DNA of 64,000 nucleotides from Acidobacteriota bacterium (GCA_013289875.1 JABCZC010000001.1:1-64000), one strand, 5' to 3'. Shown: positions 52,380-62,093, counted from the stretch's first letter. The notes: generated from the sequence alone by a model not told the origin. Made by a program: numbers and translations.

Positions 52380-52563
52380 GTTCCCCAAGATGCGGATTTC
52401 CGCGTTCCCAAATGTGTGTTGCCGAAGGCTGCTCTGAAGGGAAAAAGCAACGGGCCGACTCGCGCCCGGGCTCTTAAAAAGCTCCGTAGAAGGGCGATTT
52501 GCCAAATCAAATGGCGTTTTGCAGTTGGCTTGTCTGGTTGTGTGTTACGGAGAACTCAAGGGC

Positions 52564-54132
52564 ATGAACAAGACCCGCGCACAGGAAGGCCCAAACAGCA
52601 GCCTGGACGAGGCGGCAGGACTAGGACCTTGGCCTGCAGAGATGTGCAAGGCGATGATTGAGTCCTCGCCGTGGCCGATGTTTGTCCTCGATTGCGAATT
52701 GCGGTGCGTTGTCGAGGCAAATGGCGCGGCGATCGCAAAATACCAGATGAGCCGGGAGAATTTACGGGCTCGGGGGGTTGAGGAAGTACTGCCGGCCCAT
52801 CGGCGCGCGGAACTGAACCGGCTGCTGGACGCGAGACTGGATGGTCCCGCCCTAGATACGGTCTCCGAACATATCCTCCCCGACCGGACGCTGCTTCCAG
52901 TAGAGGTTCGGTCCTTTCCGCTGCTGTGGAATGACCGCCCATCGCGATTTTTCATGGTTCGCGATCTGCTGCCAAGACCAGCGGCGGGGTGGGATACGAA
53001 ACTGGCAGGAGAAATCGATCTCATCGGGCGAGTTTCGGGATCGGTTGCGCACGACTTCAATAATCTCCTCACGGTGATTCTGGCGGTAGCCGAGCAACTG
53101 CAGGAGGGCGAGGGCGATCCTGAACAGCAGATCGAACTGATTGCGAAGACCGTGCGCAGTGCGCAGGATCTGGCGCATCAACGCTTAAGCCTGGGCGGCA
53201 GCCAGGCAATGCGGCGCGAAAGGCTCGATTTGAATGCGGTCCTGAGTGAGCAGGCAGAAGTGCTCGGAGTCCTGCTCGGCAAGCAGATCGAATTGGAGAT
53301 GGACTTCGATTCGGAATTATGGCCGGTCCTCGCTGACGCGGCGCAATGGCGTGAAGTCGTGCTGAATCTGGCCGTGAATGCGCGCGATGCCATGCCGGAG
53401 GGCGGCAAGCTCTATATCTCGACTCATCATGAGCTGGTGACGTCCGACAACCACGAGCTGGGATTGGCGCGCGGCCGCTACGCGCATCTGGTGGTGCGGG
53501 ATACAGGTCATGGCATGACGGAAGACACTCGTTTGCACGCTTTCAAACCCTACTTTTCGACGAAATCAAGAAGCAGGAATAGCGGCCTGGGCCTGGCATC
53601 AGTGCATGCGGTGGTGCAGCAGAGCGGAGGCAGCATTCGCCTAAGGAGCGCGCCCGGCGAAGGTGCACGCTTCGATATTTTCATCCCCGCTCAGCCGGAA
53701 GAGGCGCAGGAGGTGCCGCAGGGTGGACTCGTACTTCTGGTGGAAGACGCGGACGAGCTGCGCAGGATGATCCAGGATTTCCTGACAGCGCGCGGGTATG
53801 AGGTGATTGCCTGCGGCAGTGCGGAGGTCGCGCTGAAATGGGCGCGAACGCTGGCGCGCAAGCTGGATCTGGTGATCTGCGACCTGATTTTGCCGGATCT
53901 GCCCGGAGATATGCTGATTGAACAGCTTCGCGAGCAGCGTCCTGAAACCAAAGTGATATTCATGTCGGGACAGCATGGGGCCGAAGATGCGATGCAGGCC
54001 GCCGGCGAGGCGTCGGATATAGCGTGCCTGGAGAAGCCCTTCAGCCTGCACCAGCTTGCGCAGACCATTGCAGAAACTTTGGGGAGCGCGGCAGACCCCG
54101 CGCGAGTTGACAGCATCCAAGGTACAGGTTAG
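52564..54132 (+). CDS. Hybrid histidine kinase with PAS and receiver domains
   Basis: A 522-residue soluble kinase. A PAS domain occupies about 25-130 (MFVLDCELRCVVEANGAAIAKYQ). The dimerisation helix has the phosphorylated His in GSVAHDFNNLLTVILA, a form seen in soluble hybrid kinases. The ATPase domain has NLAVNARDAMPEGG (N box), DTGHGM and SGLGLASVHAVV. A C-terminal receiver has acidic residues in LVLLVEDADELRR, Asp in LVICDLILPDLPG and Lys in CLEKPFS. No membrane segment is seen, so it senses a cytoplasmic signal. The 3' end overlaps the his promoter. The single-domain regulator at 10.5 kb could be a partner, with no evidence beyond compatibility. Confidence 0.93.
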   Translation: MNKTRAQEGPNSSLDEAAGLGPWPAEMCKAMIESSPWPMFVLDCELRCVVEANGAAIAKYQMSRENLRARGVEEVLPAHRRAELNRLLDARLDGPALDTVSEHILPDRTLLPVEVRSFPLLWNDRPSRFFMVRDLLPRPAAGWDTKLAGEIDLIGRVSGSVAHDFNNLLTVILAVAEQLQEGEGDPEQQIELIAKTVRSAQDLAHQRLSLGGSQAMRRERLDLNAVLSEQAEVLGVLLGKQIELEMDFDSELWPVLADAAQWREVVLNLAVNARDAMPEGGKLYISTHHELVTSDNHELGLARGRYAHLVVRDTGHGMTEDTRLHAFKPYFSTKSRSRNSGLGLASVHAVVQQSGGSIRLRSAPGEGARFDIFIPAQPEEAQEVPQGGLVLLVEDADELRRMIQDFLTARGYEVIACGSAEVALKWARTLARKLDLVICDLILPDLPGDMLIEQLREQRPETKVIFMSGQHGAEDAMQAAGEASDIACLEKPFSLHQLAQTIAETLGSAADPARVDSIQGTG

Positions 54133-54135
54133 GTT
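54107..54135 (+). promoter_or_regulatory. Predicted his operon promoter
   Basis: TTGACA (54107-54112), a 17-base spacer and TAGGTT (54130-54135), the latter a weak -10. It lies in the last codons of the histidine kinase gene. Transcription would start about 54142, only a few bases before the leader ORF at 54144. Confidence 0.5.
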
Positions 54136-54143
54136 TTCTCTAG

Positions 54144-54227
54144 ATGCGGATTCGCGTTCACTATCGTCATCATCACCATCATCATCACGTGACGAGCGTG
54201 TCGGCGGATCTGCGTGGCTTGAGTTAA
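54144..54227 (+). CDS. hisL: Histidine operon leader peptide
   Basis: A 27-codon frame, too short for ordinary gene calling, in front of the his operon. It reads MRIRVHYR, then seven consecutive His codons (54068-offset positions 54168-54188), then VTSVSADLRGLS and TAA. In all, eight of 27 codons are His. The peptide itself need have no function. Its translation would report the supply of charged His-tRNA: a ribosome stalled on the His run leaves 54201-54211 free to pair with the terminator arm, while a ribosome reaching the stop covers that segment. This is the arrangement known from hisL of enteric bacteria. No clear SD is seen, consistent with an almost leaderless transcript. Confidence 0.85.
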   Translation: MRIRVHYRHHHHHHHVTSVSADLRGLS

Positions 54228-54263
54228 CAGCCTGACTAAGAGATCCTGAGAAAGAGCCCGCCG
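54201..54263 (+). promoter_or_regulatory. Predicted antiterminator pairing of the his leader
   Basis: CGGCGG (54202-54207) can pair with CCGCCG (54258-54263), which is the 5' arm of the terminator, and GGATCT (54206-54211) with AGATCC (54241-54246). The first pairing excludes the terminator stem. The upstream strand lies within the leader ORF, downstream of the His codons, as an attenuation mechanism needs. Confidence 0.6.
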
Positions 54264-54285
54264 GCGAAAGCACTGGCGGGCTTTT
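54255..54285 (+). terminator. Attenuator terminator of the his operon
   Basis: A 10-bp stem AGCCCGCCGG / CTGGCGGGCT with one wobble pair and an eight-base loop, followed by TTTT. It lies 27 bases after the leader stop codon and 31 bases before hisI. It may also end kinase transcripts. Confidence 0.8.
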
Positions 54286-54316
54286 ACATTTGGCGCAATA
54301 ACAAACGGGATAAGGG

Positions 54317-54676
54317 ATGATGAGGGACATACCAATCGATTTCGCGAAGATGGACGGACTGGTTCCGGGTATTGTGCAGGATGCCCGGACGGCAGAAGTG
54401 CTGATGGTCGGGTTTCTGAATGACGAGAGCTATCGTAAAACGCTCGAAACTGGCTTTGTCACATTCTGGAGCCGCACCCGGCAGAAGCTGTGGATGAAAG
54501 GCGAGACCAGCGGTAACCGCCTGCGCGTGATCGATGCGGCTACCGACTGCGATCAGGACACACTGCTGTTTCGAGTGCAGGTGGAGGGCGATGGGCTGGT
54601 TTGCCATGAAGGCACGGTGAGCTGCTTCACGCGACCGATTCCTGTCGGTGCGACGGTCGAAGGAGAAGTACGCTGA
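54317..54676 (+). CDS. hisI: Phosphoribosyl-AMP cyclohydrolase
   Basis: A 119-residue HisI that opens the purine ring of phosphoribosyl-AMP in histidine synthesis. The metal ligands are in [11 protein letters not shown] (three Asp for Mg) and in the pair of Cys in [11 protein letters not shown] (zinc), together with an upstream Cys. The substrate motif [21 protein letters not shown] is typical. No HisE pyrophosphohydrolase domain is fused, and no hisE lies in the operon. It is the first structural gene after the attenuator. Tandem ATGs at 54317 and 54320 are both possible starts. The stop overlaps the hisG start by one base. Confidence 0.96.
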   Translation: MMRDIPIDFAKMDGLVPGIVQDARTAEVLMVGFLNDESYRKTLETGFVTFWSRTRQKLWMKGETSGNRLRVIDAATDCDQDTLLFRVQVEGDGLVCHEGTVSCFTRPIPVGATVEGEVR

Positions 54677-55551
54677 TGGCGAACAAGCTGCGGTTGGGAA
54701 TTCCTAAGGGAAGCTTGCAGGATGCAACCATCTCGCTGTTCGAACGCGCGGGCTGGCGGATTTTTGCTAACGGGCGATCGTATTTTCCTTCGGTCGACGA
54801 TGCCGAGATCGAGTGCATGCTGATTCGCGCGCAGGAGATGACCCGGTATGTCGATCACGGCGTTCTGGACGCGGGACTGACGGGCATCGACTGGGTGGTA
54901 GAAAGCGCACTGGATGTAAAGAGCGTGACCAGCCTGACGTACGCGAAGCAGAGCCGCACCAAAGTGCGCTGGGTGCTGGCCGTTCCCGAGGATTCCCCGT
55001 TTGAGCGGGCGGAGGATTTGAGCGGCAGGATTATTGCCACCGAGCTGGTGGAAGTGACGAAGAAGTATTTTGCCGCTAAGAACGTGCCGGTTAAGGTGGA
55101 CTTCAGCTGGGGCGCGACCGAGGTGAAGCCTCCCATGCTGGCCGATGCGATTGTGGAGGTGACGGAGACGGGCAGCTCGCTGCGCGCCAACCGGCTGCGC
55201 ATTATCGACACGGTGATGGAAAGCGAAACGCACCTGATTGCGAATCATGCGGCCTACGAGAACCCGTGGAAGAAGCAGAAAATCGATAGCCTGGCTTTGA
55301 TGCTGAACGCGGCGATTTTCGCACAGGGACGCGTCGGCCTCATCCTCAATGTGGAGAAGGTGAATCTACCAGCCGTGCTGGCCGTCTTGCCAGCGCTCAA
55401 TTCTCCTACCGTATCGGAGCTATCCGATCCGGCCTGGGTGGCGCTGAATACGATTCTCGAGGAAGGCGTCGTGCGCGAGGTGGTGCCCAAGCTCAAGGCG
55501 GCAAAAGCAACAGGGATTGTCGAGTATCCGCTAAACAAGGTGGTGCTGTAG
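54676..55551 (+). CDS. hisG: ATP phosphoribosyltransferase, long form
   Basis: A 291-residue HisG catalysing the first, committed step (ATP plus PRPP). The catalytic lobes begin with [23 protein letters not shown]; the PRPP loop is in [14 protein letters not shown]. The C-terminal domain from about 215 ([29 protein letters not shown]) is the PII-like regulatory domain of the long form, which binds histidine, so no HisZ partner is needed. Feedback inhibition by histidine would add to the transcriptional attenuation. It overlaps hisI by one base. Confidence 0.96.
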   Translation: MANKLRLGIPKGSLQDATISLFERAGWRIFANGRSYFPSVDDAEIECMLIRAQEMTRYVDHGVLDAGLTGIDWVVESALDVKSVTSLTYAKQSRTKVRWVLAVPEDSPFERAEDLSGRIIATELVEVTKKYFAAKNVPVKVDFSWGATEVKPPMLADAIVEVTETGSSLRANRLRIIDTVMESETHLIANHAAYENPWKKQKIDSLALMLNAAIFAQGRVGLILNVEKVNLPAVLAVLPALNSPTVSELSDPAWVALNTILEEGVVREVVPKLKAAKATGIVEYPLNKVVL

Positions 55552-55554
55552 ATC

Positions 55555-56811
55555 ATGAAGATGATCTCGACAATCCGACGCGGCGCGAAGGCGCGGATCG
55601 CCGAGCTGATTGCGCGGCGGAGTAATACCTACGAGCGCGCCATGCCCGCAGCGCGGCGCATCGTTGAGGGTGTGCGCGAGGGAGGCGATGTGGCCCTTCG
55701 CCGCTATGCTGCTCAGCTTGATCATCTTTCGCCACAGATACCGTTACATATTACAAGACATGAGTTGACAACAGCATGGGAGGCAACTCCCCCTCCACTT
55801 CAGCGTGCTTTGCAGGTGGCGGCGAGGAACATCCGAGCATTTGCCGAACGGCAACGTCCGCGGGATTGGGACTTCGCCCCGGTGCGCGGGGTGACGGTGG
55901 GGCAACGGATTTGTCCTATTTGTGCTGTTGGCTGTTACGTACCCAGCGGCCGCTATCCGCTGCCCTCTACGCTGCTGATGACGGTGATTCCGGCGCAGGT
56001 GGCGGGAGTGGAACGGATAGTCGTGGCGTCTCCCAGGCCAGCGAAGGAGACTCTGGCTGCAGCGGCGATGCTGGGCGTGACGGAGTTCTACCGCATCGGC
56101 GGAGCGCAGGCGATCGCGGCGCTGGCCTACGGAACACAAAGCATTTCATGTGTAGACAAGATCGTCGGACCGGGCAATGCGTATGTGACAGCGGCGAAGA
56201 AGCTGGTGGCCTTCGATTGCGCGATCGACATGCTCGCCGGACCGACAGAGATTGTGGTGACCAGCGAGAAGGGCAATGCGGACTGGATTGCCGCTGATCT
56301 CATCGCACAGGCCGAACACGATCCGGACGCGCTGGCGATCTTCGTGACGAGTACGGCTTCCCTGGCACAGGCCGTGGTTGCTGAGGTGAAAACACAGATG
56401 CAATCGAACCCGACCGCTGCGGAGGCGATCTCACGCAGCGGGATGGTCATCGTGGCGGCGACCGTGGAAGAAGCGCATGAGATTACAAATCGGTTCGCGC
56501 CTGAGCATCTGACCGTCGATAGCGAGGCCGACCTGGCCTGGGTAAAGAATGCAGGGTCCGTGTTTGTCGGACCCTATTCTGCGCAGTCGCTGGGAGACTA
56601 CGTTTCCGGACCGAATCACACGCTGCCGACGGGCGGCCTGGCGCGGGTACGCGGCGGGTTGAGCGTGATGGACTTCGTAAAGGTAATCACCGTGCAAGAA
56701 TACAAACCCGAAGGCCTGCGGCAGTTAGGCCCGGCAGCGATAGCACTGGCCGAAGCCGAGGGATTGCACGGACATGCGACGGCGATTCGCTTGAGGGGCA
56801 TCCATGAATAG
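55555..56811 (+). CDS. hisD: Histidinol dehydrogenase
   Basis: A 418-residue HisD that oxidises histidinol to histidine with two NAD, the last step of the pathway. The core signature is VDKIVGPGNAYVTAAKKLVAF followed by IDMLAGPTEIVV. The active-site zinc ligands are within IAQAEHDPDA, GPNHTLPTGG and ATEGLHGHA-like (here AEGLHGHATAIRLR). The start lies three bases after the hisG stop, and the end overlaps hisC by eight bases. Confidence 0.96.
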   Translation: MKMISTIRRGAKARIAELIARRSNTYERAMPAARRIVEGVREGGDVALRRYAAQLDHLSPQIPLHITRHELTTAWEATPPPLQRALQVAARNIRAFAERQRPRDWDFAPVRGVTVGQRICPICAVGCYVPSGRYPLPSTLLMTVIPAQVAGVERIVVASPRPAKETLAAAAMLGVTEFYRIGGAQAIAALAYGTQSISCVDKIVGPGNAYVTAAKKLVAFDCAIDMLAGPTEIVVTSEKGNADWIAADLIAQAEHDPDALAIFVTSTASLAQAVVAEVKTQMQSNPTAAEAISRSGMVIVAATVEEAHEITNRFAPEHLTVDSEADLAWVKNAGSVFVGPYSAQSLGDYVSGPNHTLPTGGLARVRGGLSVMDFVKVITVQEYKPEGLRQLGPAAIALAEAEGLHGHATAIRLRGIHE

Positions 56812-57898
56812 CGTCAGAACGCAGGGCCCGCAGCCGCGCGAACTGATTCGGCGAATGAGGGAGTATCACCCCCCCTTGGGCGATCGCAGCGGGTTGCGGC
56901 TGGACTTCAACGAGAATACTTTGGCCTGTTCGCCTCGTGTGCTGGAGGTCCTGGGGCAGATCTCGCGTGCCGAGTTGACAATGTATCCCGAGCGCGAGCC
57001 GGCCGAGCGCTTGATCGCGGATCATCTGAAGCTGAAGCCCGCGCAGGTGTTGCTGACAAACGGCGTGGACGAGGCGATTCATGTCCTCTGCCAGACCTAC
57101 CTGGGCGCGGGCGATGAAGTGTTGCTGCCGGTGCCGACGTATTCAATGTATGCGGTGTACGCATCAGGGACAGACGCGAAGCTGGTCGAAGTGCAGACGG
57201 ATGCAGACTTCCGTTTCCCTCTTGAGGCGCTGCTTGCGAAGATCACTCCGGCGACGAAGGTGATAGCGATAGCGAATCCCAATAGCCCCACGGGGCAGGT
57301 GGTGCAGCGCGACGATATTTTGCGCGTGGTCGAGGCAGCACCGCAGGCAGTGGTGCTCGTAGACGAAGCCTATTTCCATTTCTACGGGCAAACGGTCATC
57401 GATTTAGTCGGGCGCGTGCCAAATGTAATCGTGATGCGCACATTTTCCAAAGCATATGGTCTGGCGGGGCTGCGGCTGGGCGTCCTGGCTGCCGACGAGG
57501 AGCAGATGCGGTGGATGCGGCGGGTGATTTCTCCCTACAGCGTCAACTCTCTGGCACTGGCGTGCCTGCCGGCGGCGATTGGCGATCAGGCTTACATCGA
57601 TTGGTATGCGGACGATGTTCTGGCCGCTCGCGGAGAGTTTACTGCGGCTCTCGATCGGATGGACGTGCGGTACTGGCCTTCCGAAGCGAATTTTGTTCTG
57701 ACACACATTGGCCCCTCGCATGCCGAGTTCTGCCGTGCGATGCGTGAACGCGGCGTTCTGGTGCGGGACCGGTCGGCCGATCCCGGGTGCGACGGGTGCG
57801 TGCGCATCACCATCGGCACGCGCAAGCATATGCAGCGCGGCGTGCTGGCGATGGAAGAGTGCCTGCGCGAAATCGAATGGATGGGAGACGCCGAGTGA
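56804..57898 (+). CDS. hisC: Histidinol-phosphate aminotransferase
   Basis: A 364-residue fold-type I PLP aminotransferase of the HisC family. It begins with [13 protein letters not shown], the family's substrate segment, has [12 protein letters not shown], then VDEAYFHF for PLP, and the Schiff-base Lys in [14 protein letters not shown]. It converts imidazole acetol phosphate to histidinol phosphate. The stop overlaps the GTG start of hisB by four bases (GTGA). Confidence 0.95.
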   Translation: MNSVRTQGPQPRELIRRMREYHPPLGDRSGLRLDFNENTLACSPRVLEVLGQISRAELTMYPEREPAERLIADHLKLKPAQVLLTNGVDEAIHVLCQTYLGAGDEVLLPVPTYSMYAVYASGTDAKLVEVQTDADFRFPLEALLAKITPATKVIAIANPNSPTGQVVQRDDILRVVEAAPQAVVLVDEAYFHFYGQTVIDLVGRVPNVIVMRTFSKAYGLAGLRLGVLAADEEQMRWMRRVISPYSVNSLALACLPAAIGDQAYIDWYADDVLAARGEFTAALDRMDVRYWPSEANFVLTHIGPSHAEFCRAMRERGVLVRDRSADPGCDGCVRITIGTRKHMQRGVLAMEECLREIEWMGDAE

Positions 57899-58494
57899 CG
57901 AAGTCAAAGCGAACCGGCACAGTCGATCGCAAGACGGCGGAGACAGAGATCCATCTGCGGCTGACGATCGAAGGCGCGGGGCGTTACGCGGTTTCGACCG
58001 GCATCAGGTTTTTCGATCACATGCTGGAGTTGTTTGCTCGGCATGGGGCGTTCGATCTCGACCTGACGTGCAAGGGCGATCTGGATGTGGACCAGCATCA
58101 CACGGTGGAGGACGTCGGCATCGCATTAGGCGAGGCCGTTGACAAGGCGCTCGGCGATAAGCGTGGCATTTTGCGAGCCGGATATTTTCTGATGACGATG
58201 GACGAGACCCTGGGCCTGGCGGCGATCGATCTGAGCGGCCGCTCGGCCTGCGTGGTGGACACGAAGGTCAGGACGCGGCTCGTTGGCGATTTGCAGACAG
58301 AGCTTGTCGAAGATTTCTTCGAGGGATTTTCACGCGGTGCGCGCGCGAATGTTCATTTGAAGACAATGTACGGGCGTTCGAATCATCACAAGATAGAGGC
58401 ACTGTTTAAGGCCTTTGCGCGGGCGCTAAGGGTCGCGTGTTCACGTGACGAGCAGTTGGGCGAGATGTTGCCCAGCACAAAAGGCCTGCTGTGA
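57895..58494 (+). CDS. hisB: Imidazoleglycerol-phosphate dehydratase
   Basis: A 199-residue monofunctional HisB. Metal motifs are [25 protein letters not shown], and [17 protein letters not shown]. The phosphatase domain fused to HisB in enteric bacteria is absent, so histidinol-phosphate phosphatase must be encoded elsewhere. The start is GTG 57895, overlapping hisC, and the stop overlaps the GTG start of hisH by four bases. Confidence 0.96.
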   Translation: MTKSKRTGTVDRKTAETEIHLRLTIEGAGRYAVSTGIRFFDHMLELFARHGAFDLDLTCKGDLDVDQHHTVEDVGIALGEAVDKALGDKRGILRAGYFLMTMDETLGLAAIDLSGRSACVVDTKVRTRLVGDLQTELVEDFFEGFSRGARANVHLKTMYGRSNHHKIEALFKAFARALRVACSRDEQLGEMLPSTKGLL

Positions 58495-59087
58495 TTGCGG
58501 TCGTCGATTACAAGGCGGGGAATCTGACCTCGGTGATGAAGGCGCTAAGGGCCGTCTGTGTGGAGGCCGAGGCGACGGAAGATCCGAATGTAGTGAGGCG
58601 CGCAGAAAAGATTGTGTTGCCGGGCGTGGGACACTTTCAGGCCACAGCATTTCTGGAACGGCGCGGATTGCGGGAAGCGATAGAGGAGCGGATCGCGCAG
58701 GGTGTGCCGTTTCTCGGAATTTGCGTAGGCCTGCAGTGGCTCTATCGCGGAAGCACTGAAGCTCCCGGCAGCCGTGGCCTCGCAGCATTCGATGGGATCT
58801 GCGATCGGTTTGTGGGGGGCAAGAAGGTTCCGCACGTGGGATGGAATTCTCTGGTCGTGCAGCAGAATTCGCGGCTGCTGCGTGGAGTCGAGACGGGGGA
58901 TTTTGTGTATTTTACTCACTCCTACAGGGCTCCCGTGCTTCATGACACCGTGGCAGTTACAGAGTATGGCGAGGCGTTCACGTCGGCCGCTGAGCGCGCA
59001 AATGTGATGGGAGTTCAGTTCCACCCGGAGAAATCCGGAATGGCGGGTTTGCGCATACTGCGCAACTTCGTGGAGCTGGAATGCTGA
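58491..59087 (+). CDS. hisH: Imidazole glycerol phosphate synthase, glutaminase subunit
   Basis: A 198-residue class I glutamine amidotransferase. The catalytic triad is Cys in [13 protein letters not shown], and His and Glu in [10 protein letters not shown]. It starts with the characteristic [14 protein letters not shown]. It passes ammonia to HisF, encoded by the next gene, which overlaps by seven bases. The start codon is GTG. Confidence 0.96.
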   Translation: MIAVVDYKAGNLTSVMKALRAVCVEAEATEDPNVVRRAEKIVLPGVGHFQATAFLERRGLREAIEERIAQGVPFLGICVGLQWLYRGSTEAPGSRGLAAFDGICDRFVGGKKVPHVGWNSLVVQQNSRLLRGVETGDFVYFTHSYRAPVLHDTVAVTEYGEAFTSAAERANVMGVQFHPEKSGMAGLRILRNFVELEC

Positions 59088-59842
59088 CCAAGCGGATTAT
59101 TGCCTGCCTTGACGTCACCGCTGGCAGAGTCGTCAAGGGTGTGCAGTTCGTCGATCTTATTGACGCGGGCGATCCTGCGGAATTGGCCTCACGGCACGCG
59201 GAGGCAGGGGCAGATGAGATTGTCCTGCTGGATATTTCCGCCACGCACGAAGGCCGCGGAACGCTGCTCGATACGGTCCGCCGGACATCACAGCGATTGT
59301 TCGTTCCGTTTACCGTCGGGGGCGGCGTGAGGACTCTTGAGGATGCGGCTGCGGTCTTCGATGCAGGCGCGGATAAGGTGAGCGTCAACTCAGCTGCGTT
59401 CCGTAGGCCGGAGCTGATCGACGAGATTGGCGCGCGGTTCGGAGCGCAGGCGGTGATTGTGGCCATCGACGCGAGGCGAACGAATTACGGCGCCGAGGTT
59501 TTTGTCGAGGGAGGACGCAAGGCTACCGGACGCAAAGCTCTGGACTGGGCGCTCGAGGCAGAGCAACGCGGCGCCGGGGAGATTCTGTTGACTTCGATGG
59601 ATGCAGATGGGACACAGGTAGGCTTCGATTGCGAGCTGACGGCTGCCGTGAGCGACGCCGTGCAGATTCCTGTGATTGCTTCAGGAGGCGCAGGGAATGC
59701 GCGGCATTTCTCCGACGTGTTCCTCCGCGGAAAAGCGGACGCGGCGCTGGCAGCGAGCATTTTTCACTTCGGCATCTCAGATGCGCGAGCTTTGAAAGAA
59801 GAGATCGCGCGGGACGGTGTACCGGTGCGGCTGCCATGCTGA
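59081..59842 (+). CDS. hisF: Imidazole glycerol phosphate synthase, cyclase subunit
   Basis: A 253-residue TIM barrel. The catalytic Asp is in [16 protein letters not shown] and the second in [13 protein letters not shown]; phosphate sites are GGGVRT and ASGGAGN. With HisH it forms imidazole glycerol phosphate and AICAR. The gene overlaps hisH by seven bases and hisA by seven. Confidence 0.97.
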   Translation: MLTKRIIACLDVTAGRVVKGVQFVDLIDAGDPAELASRHAEAGADEIVLLDISATHEGRGTLLDTVRRTSQRLFVPFTVGGGVRTLEDAAAVFDAGADKVSVNSAAFRRPELIDEIGARFGAQAVIVAIDARRTNYGAEVFVEGGRKATGRKALDWALEAEQRGAGEILLTSMDADGTQVGFDCELTAAVSDAVQIPVIASGGAGNARHFSDVFLRGKADAALAASIFHFGISDARALKEEIARDGVPVRLPC

Positions 59843-60510
59843 TTCCTTCGATCGATTTAATGGGCGGGCGCATTGTGCAACTGGTGCGGGGCGCGGAAAT
59901 CAAGCTTGCCTTTGACGATTTCGAGTATTGGATCGACCGCTTTTCGTCTTATCCCATGGTTCAGTTGATTGACTTGGATGCGGCGATGCGACGTCGCGAC
60001 AACGCTTCGTTGATCGGGAAGATCGCGAAGCGGCTGCCGTGCCAGGTGGGCGGGGGGATTCGGACGCCGGAGCAGGCGAGAATGCTGCTGGACTCCGGCG
60101 CGCGGCGCGTCATCCTTGGGTCGGTGCTGTTCGGCCCGACGGGGGTCGATACAAAAGTGGCGGAATTGCTGGGAGCGGCGATCGGGCGTGAGCAATTTGT
60201 AGCCAGCATTGATACAAAAGAAGGAAGAGTCGCGGTTCGTGGGTGGAAGGAGACCGTCGATCTGACACCGGAGCAGGCAATTCAGACGCTCGATCCATAT
60301 TGCGGCGCATTTCTCTACACGCATGTGGATACGGAGGGAACGATGCAAGGCTTTCCGTTTGAGCGCGCACGGACCTTGCGCGGTTTGACGTTGCGGCGGC
60401 TCATTGTAGCCGGAGGAATTCGCGAACAAACCGAGATCGACGCCTTGGACGCGATTGGCGTTGATGCGGTCGCGGGAATGGCGGTGTATACAGGGTTGCT
60501 GGCTACTTAA
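59836..60510 (+). CDS. hisA: ProFAR isomerase
   Basis: A 224-residue TIM barrel, somewhat shorter than the usual 240-245. The catalytic Asp is in [15 protein letters not shown], the second Asp in [16 protein letters not shown], and [20 protein letters not shown] and VAGGI give the family phosphate and substrate sites. It isomerises the aminoaldose intermediate before HisF. I take ATG 59836, which overlaps hisF; a longer frame from 59629 is a shadow of hisF. The 3' end overlaps a small convergent gene by eight bases. Confidence 0.94.
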   Translation: MLIPSIDLMGGRIVQLVRGAEIKLAFDDFEYWIDRFSSYPMVQLIDLDAAMRRRDNASLIGKIAKRLPCQVGGGIRTPEQARMLLDSGARRVILGSVLFGPTGVDTKVAELLGAAIGREQFVASIDTKEGRVAVRGWKETVDLTPEQAIQTLDPYCGAFLYTHVDTEGTMQGFPFERARTLRGLTLRRLIVAGGIREQTEIDALDAIGVDAVAGMAVYTGLLAT

Positions 60511-60676
60511 GGCCGGCCTTTCGTTCTCGCCACCCGTAAAGGAAGCCCACAATGACGAAGATCAGGGCGATGAGCGCAAGCAGCCAGGCTTGATGAGCAT
60601 GTCCTCGCGTGATGCGGAGGATGGTATCGGCGAGCCAGAAGGCGGCGATGATGAACCAGATCGATGAGGGACGCAT
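60503..60676 (-). CDS. Small two-helix membrane protein
   Basis: A 57-residue frame below usual size limits, found on the minus strand directly after hisA. It encodes MRPSSIWFIIAAFWLADTIL, a short polar turn with RGHAHQA, a second hydrophobic helix (WLLALIALIFVIVGFLYGW) and a basic tail RERKAGLK. Two membrane segments with a positive end are a convincing protein pattern rather than chance. Function unknown. The stop overlaps the hisA stop region by eight bases, so the two genes converge without a terminator between them. Confidence 0.65.
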   Translation of the reverse strand: MRPSSIWFIIAAFWLADTILRITRGHAHQAWLLALIALIFVIVGFLYGWRERKAGLK

Positions 60677-60775
60677 TTCTTTTCGGAGGATACATCTTAA
60701 GTGCTTCCGGATGATCTAAGCTATTGAGTCCGGATGGGCGGCGCAAAGGCGGGTCGGGGGGATTGAGAAAGAGCG

Positions 60776-61978
60776 ATGACGAAAAAGAGCGGGTTGCGGC
60801 TGGCGAAGCGGCTGGACGAGGTGGGCTTTTCCGATATTGTGCAGATTCGGAATAAGGTGCTGGACTTGCGGGCGTCGGGGCAGATGGTGCACTCGTTCCA
60901 TGGCGGGGAGCCATTCTTTGATACTCCGGAGCCGATCAAGTACGCGATGTTGAAGGCGCTGGTGGAGAACAAGACGCGGTACGCTCCGTCGTCGGGCATT
61001 GAGCCGTTGCGCGCGGCGCTGGCGAAAAAACTGCAAACTCGAAATCGGATCGACGCGACAACCGACAGCGTGATTGTGACTGCTGGCGGAGCGCATGCGC
61101 TGCACGTTGCTTTTCAGGCAGTGCTGAATCCCGGCGACGACGTGCTGCTGTTTTCACCATATTGGACTCCGATTCGTGACATGGTGACCGGAGCCGAGGC
61201 GCGGGCTCTGCTGGTCCCGACGGCAACGGCGCGCCGCAACGGCCTGACCAAAACGCTGGAGCAATTTTCGACCCCGCACACGCGGGCGATCTACTACAAC
61301 ACGCCACAGAATCCGTCAGGCACCGTGTTTTCGCGCGCTGACGCGGAAGAAGTCGCAGCCTTCGCGAAGAAGCACGAGTTGATTGTGATTGCCGATGAGG
61401 CCTACGAGGACCTGGTGTATGAAGGCGAGCACTTCTCGATTGCTTCGCTGCCGGGCATGGCGGAGCGGACGATTACGACCTTCACGTTTTCAAAGTCATA
61501 CGCCATGACGGGGTGGCGCATTGGCTATGCGGTAGCCGGCGAGTTGTTTATGTCGGGGCTGAAAAAGCTGGTCTTGTATTCGATCAACGGCGTATCTACG
61601 CCGACGCAATGGGCGGCGCTCGACGCCCTCTCTACACCGCAGAGCGTGATCGATGCGCGACGCGCGGAGTATCGCGCGAAACGAGATATGCTGGTGGCGG
61701 GATTGTGCGAATGCGGGCTGGAGTGTGAGACTCCGGAAGGCGCCTTCTATGCATTTCCCGACGTGAGCAAGATTCATAAAGACAGCCGCAGAGTGGCGGC
61801 CATGCTGCTGGACAAAGCTCACGTTGCGACCATCCCCGGAGTGGTGTTTGGGGCGCAGGGCGAGGGGCATGTGCGCTTCGGATATTCTGTGCCTACTGAC
61901 GCGATCACGGCCGGTCTGGCGGCGCTGAAAAGTTATTTCAAAGCGACTCCGCTCACGGCGAAGCAAGGTTTCGATTAG
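60776..61978 (+). CDS. Class I/II PLP-dependent aminotransferase
   Basis: A 400-residue aminotransferase of the aspartate-aminotransferase-like fold type I group. Typical features are the substrate region FHGGEPFFDTP, TAGGAHALHVAFQAVL, YYNTPQNPSGTVFS (Asn and Pro contacts), VIADEAYEDLVYEG and the Schiff-base Lys in FTFSKSYAMTGWRIGYA. The Arg binding the carboxylate lies in VRFGYS near the end. The amino acid substrate is not evident. It follows the his operon but is separated from it by a convergent small gene, so a part in histidine synthesis is not implied. Confidence 0.92.
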   Translation: MTKKSGLRLAKRLDEVGFSDIVQIRNKVLDLRASGQMVHSFHGGEPFFDTPEPIKYAMLKALVENKTRYAPSSGIEPLRAALAKKLQTRNRIDATTDSVIVTAGGAHALHVAFQAVLNPGDDVLLFSPYWTPIRDMVTGAEARALLVPTATARRNGLTKTLEQFSTPHTRAIYYNTPQNPSGTVFSRADAEEVAAFAKKHELIVIADEAYEDLVYEGEHFSIASLPGMAERTITTFTFSKSYAMTGWRIGYAVAGELFMSGLKKLVLYSINGVSTPTQWAALDALSTPQSVIDARRAEYRAKRDMLVAGLCECGLECETPEGAFYAFPDVSKIHKDSRRVAAMLLDKAHVATIPGVVFGAQGEGHVRFGYSVPTDAITAGLAALKSYFKATPLTAKQGFD

Positions 61979-62093
61979 ATGAAAATGCCGTCATCAAGAT
62001 TGATAGCGAACTAAAGTCGGGCGAAACACGTCAAAATGAAAGCAGGACAAGTAATATTGCAACAATCTGCTCTTCGTACGAATCTTAACCGGC

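Noticed and set aside
52388-52410. AGATGCGGATTTCCGCGTTC after rsfS resembles the start of the his leader (AGATGCGGATTCGCGTTC)
   Set aside because: The similarity is short, includes a small self-complementary core, and no His codons follow at this site, so chance is the simplest explanation.
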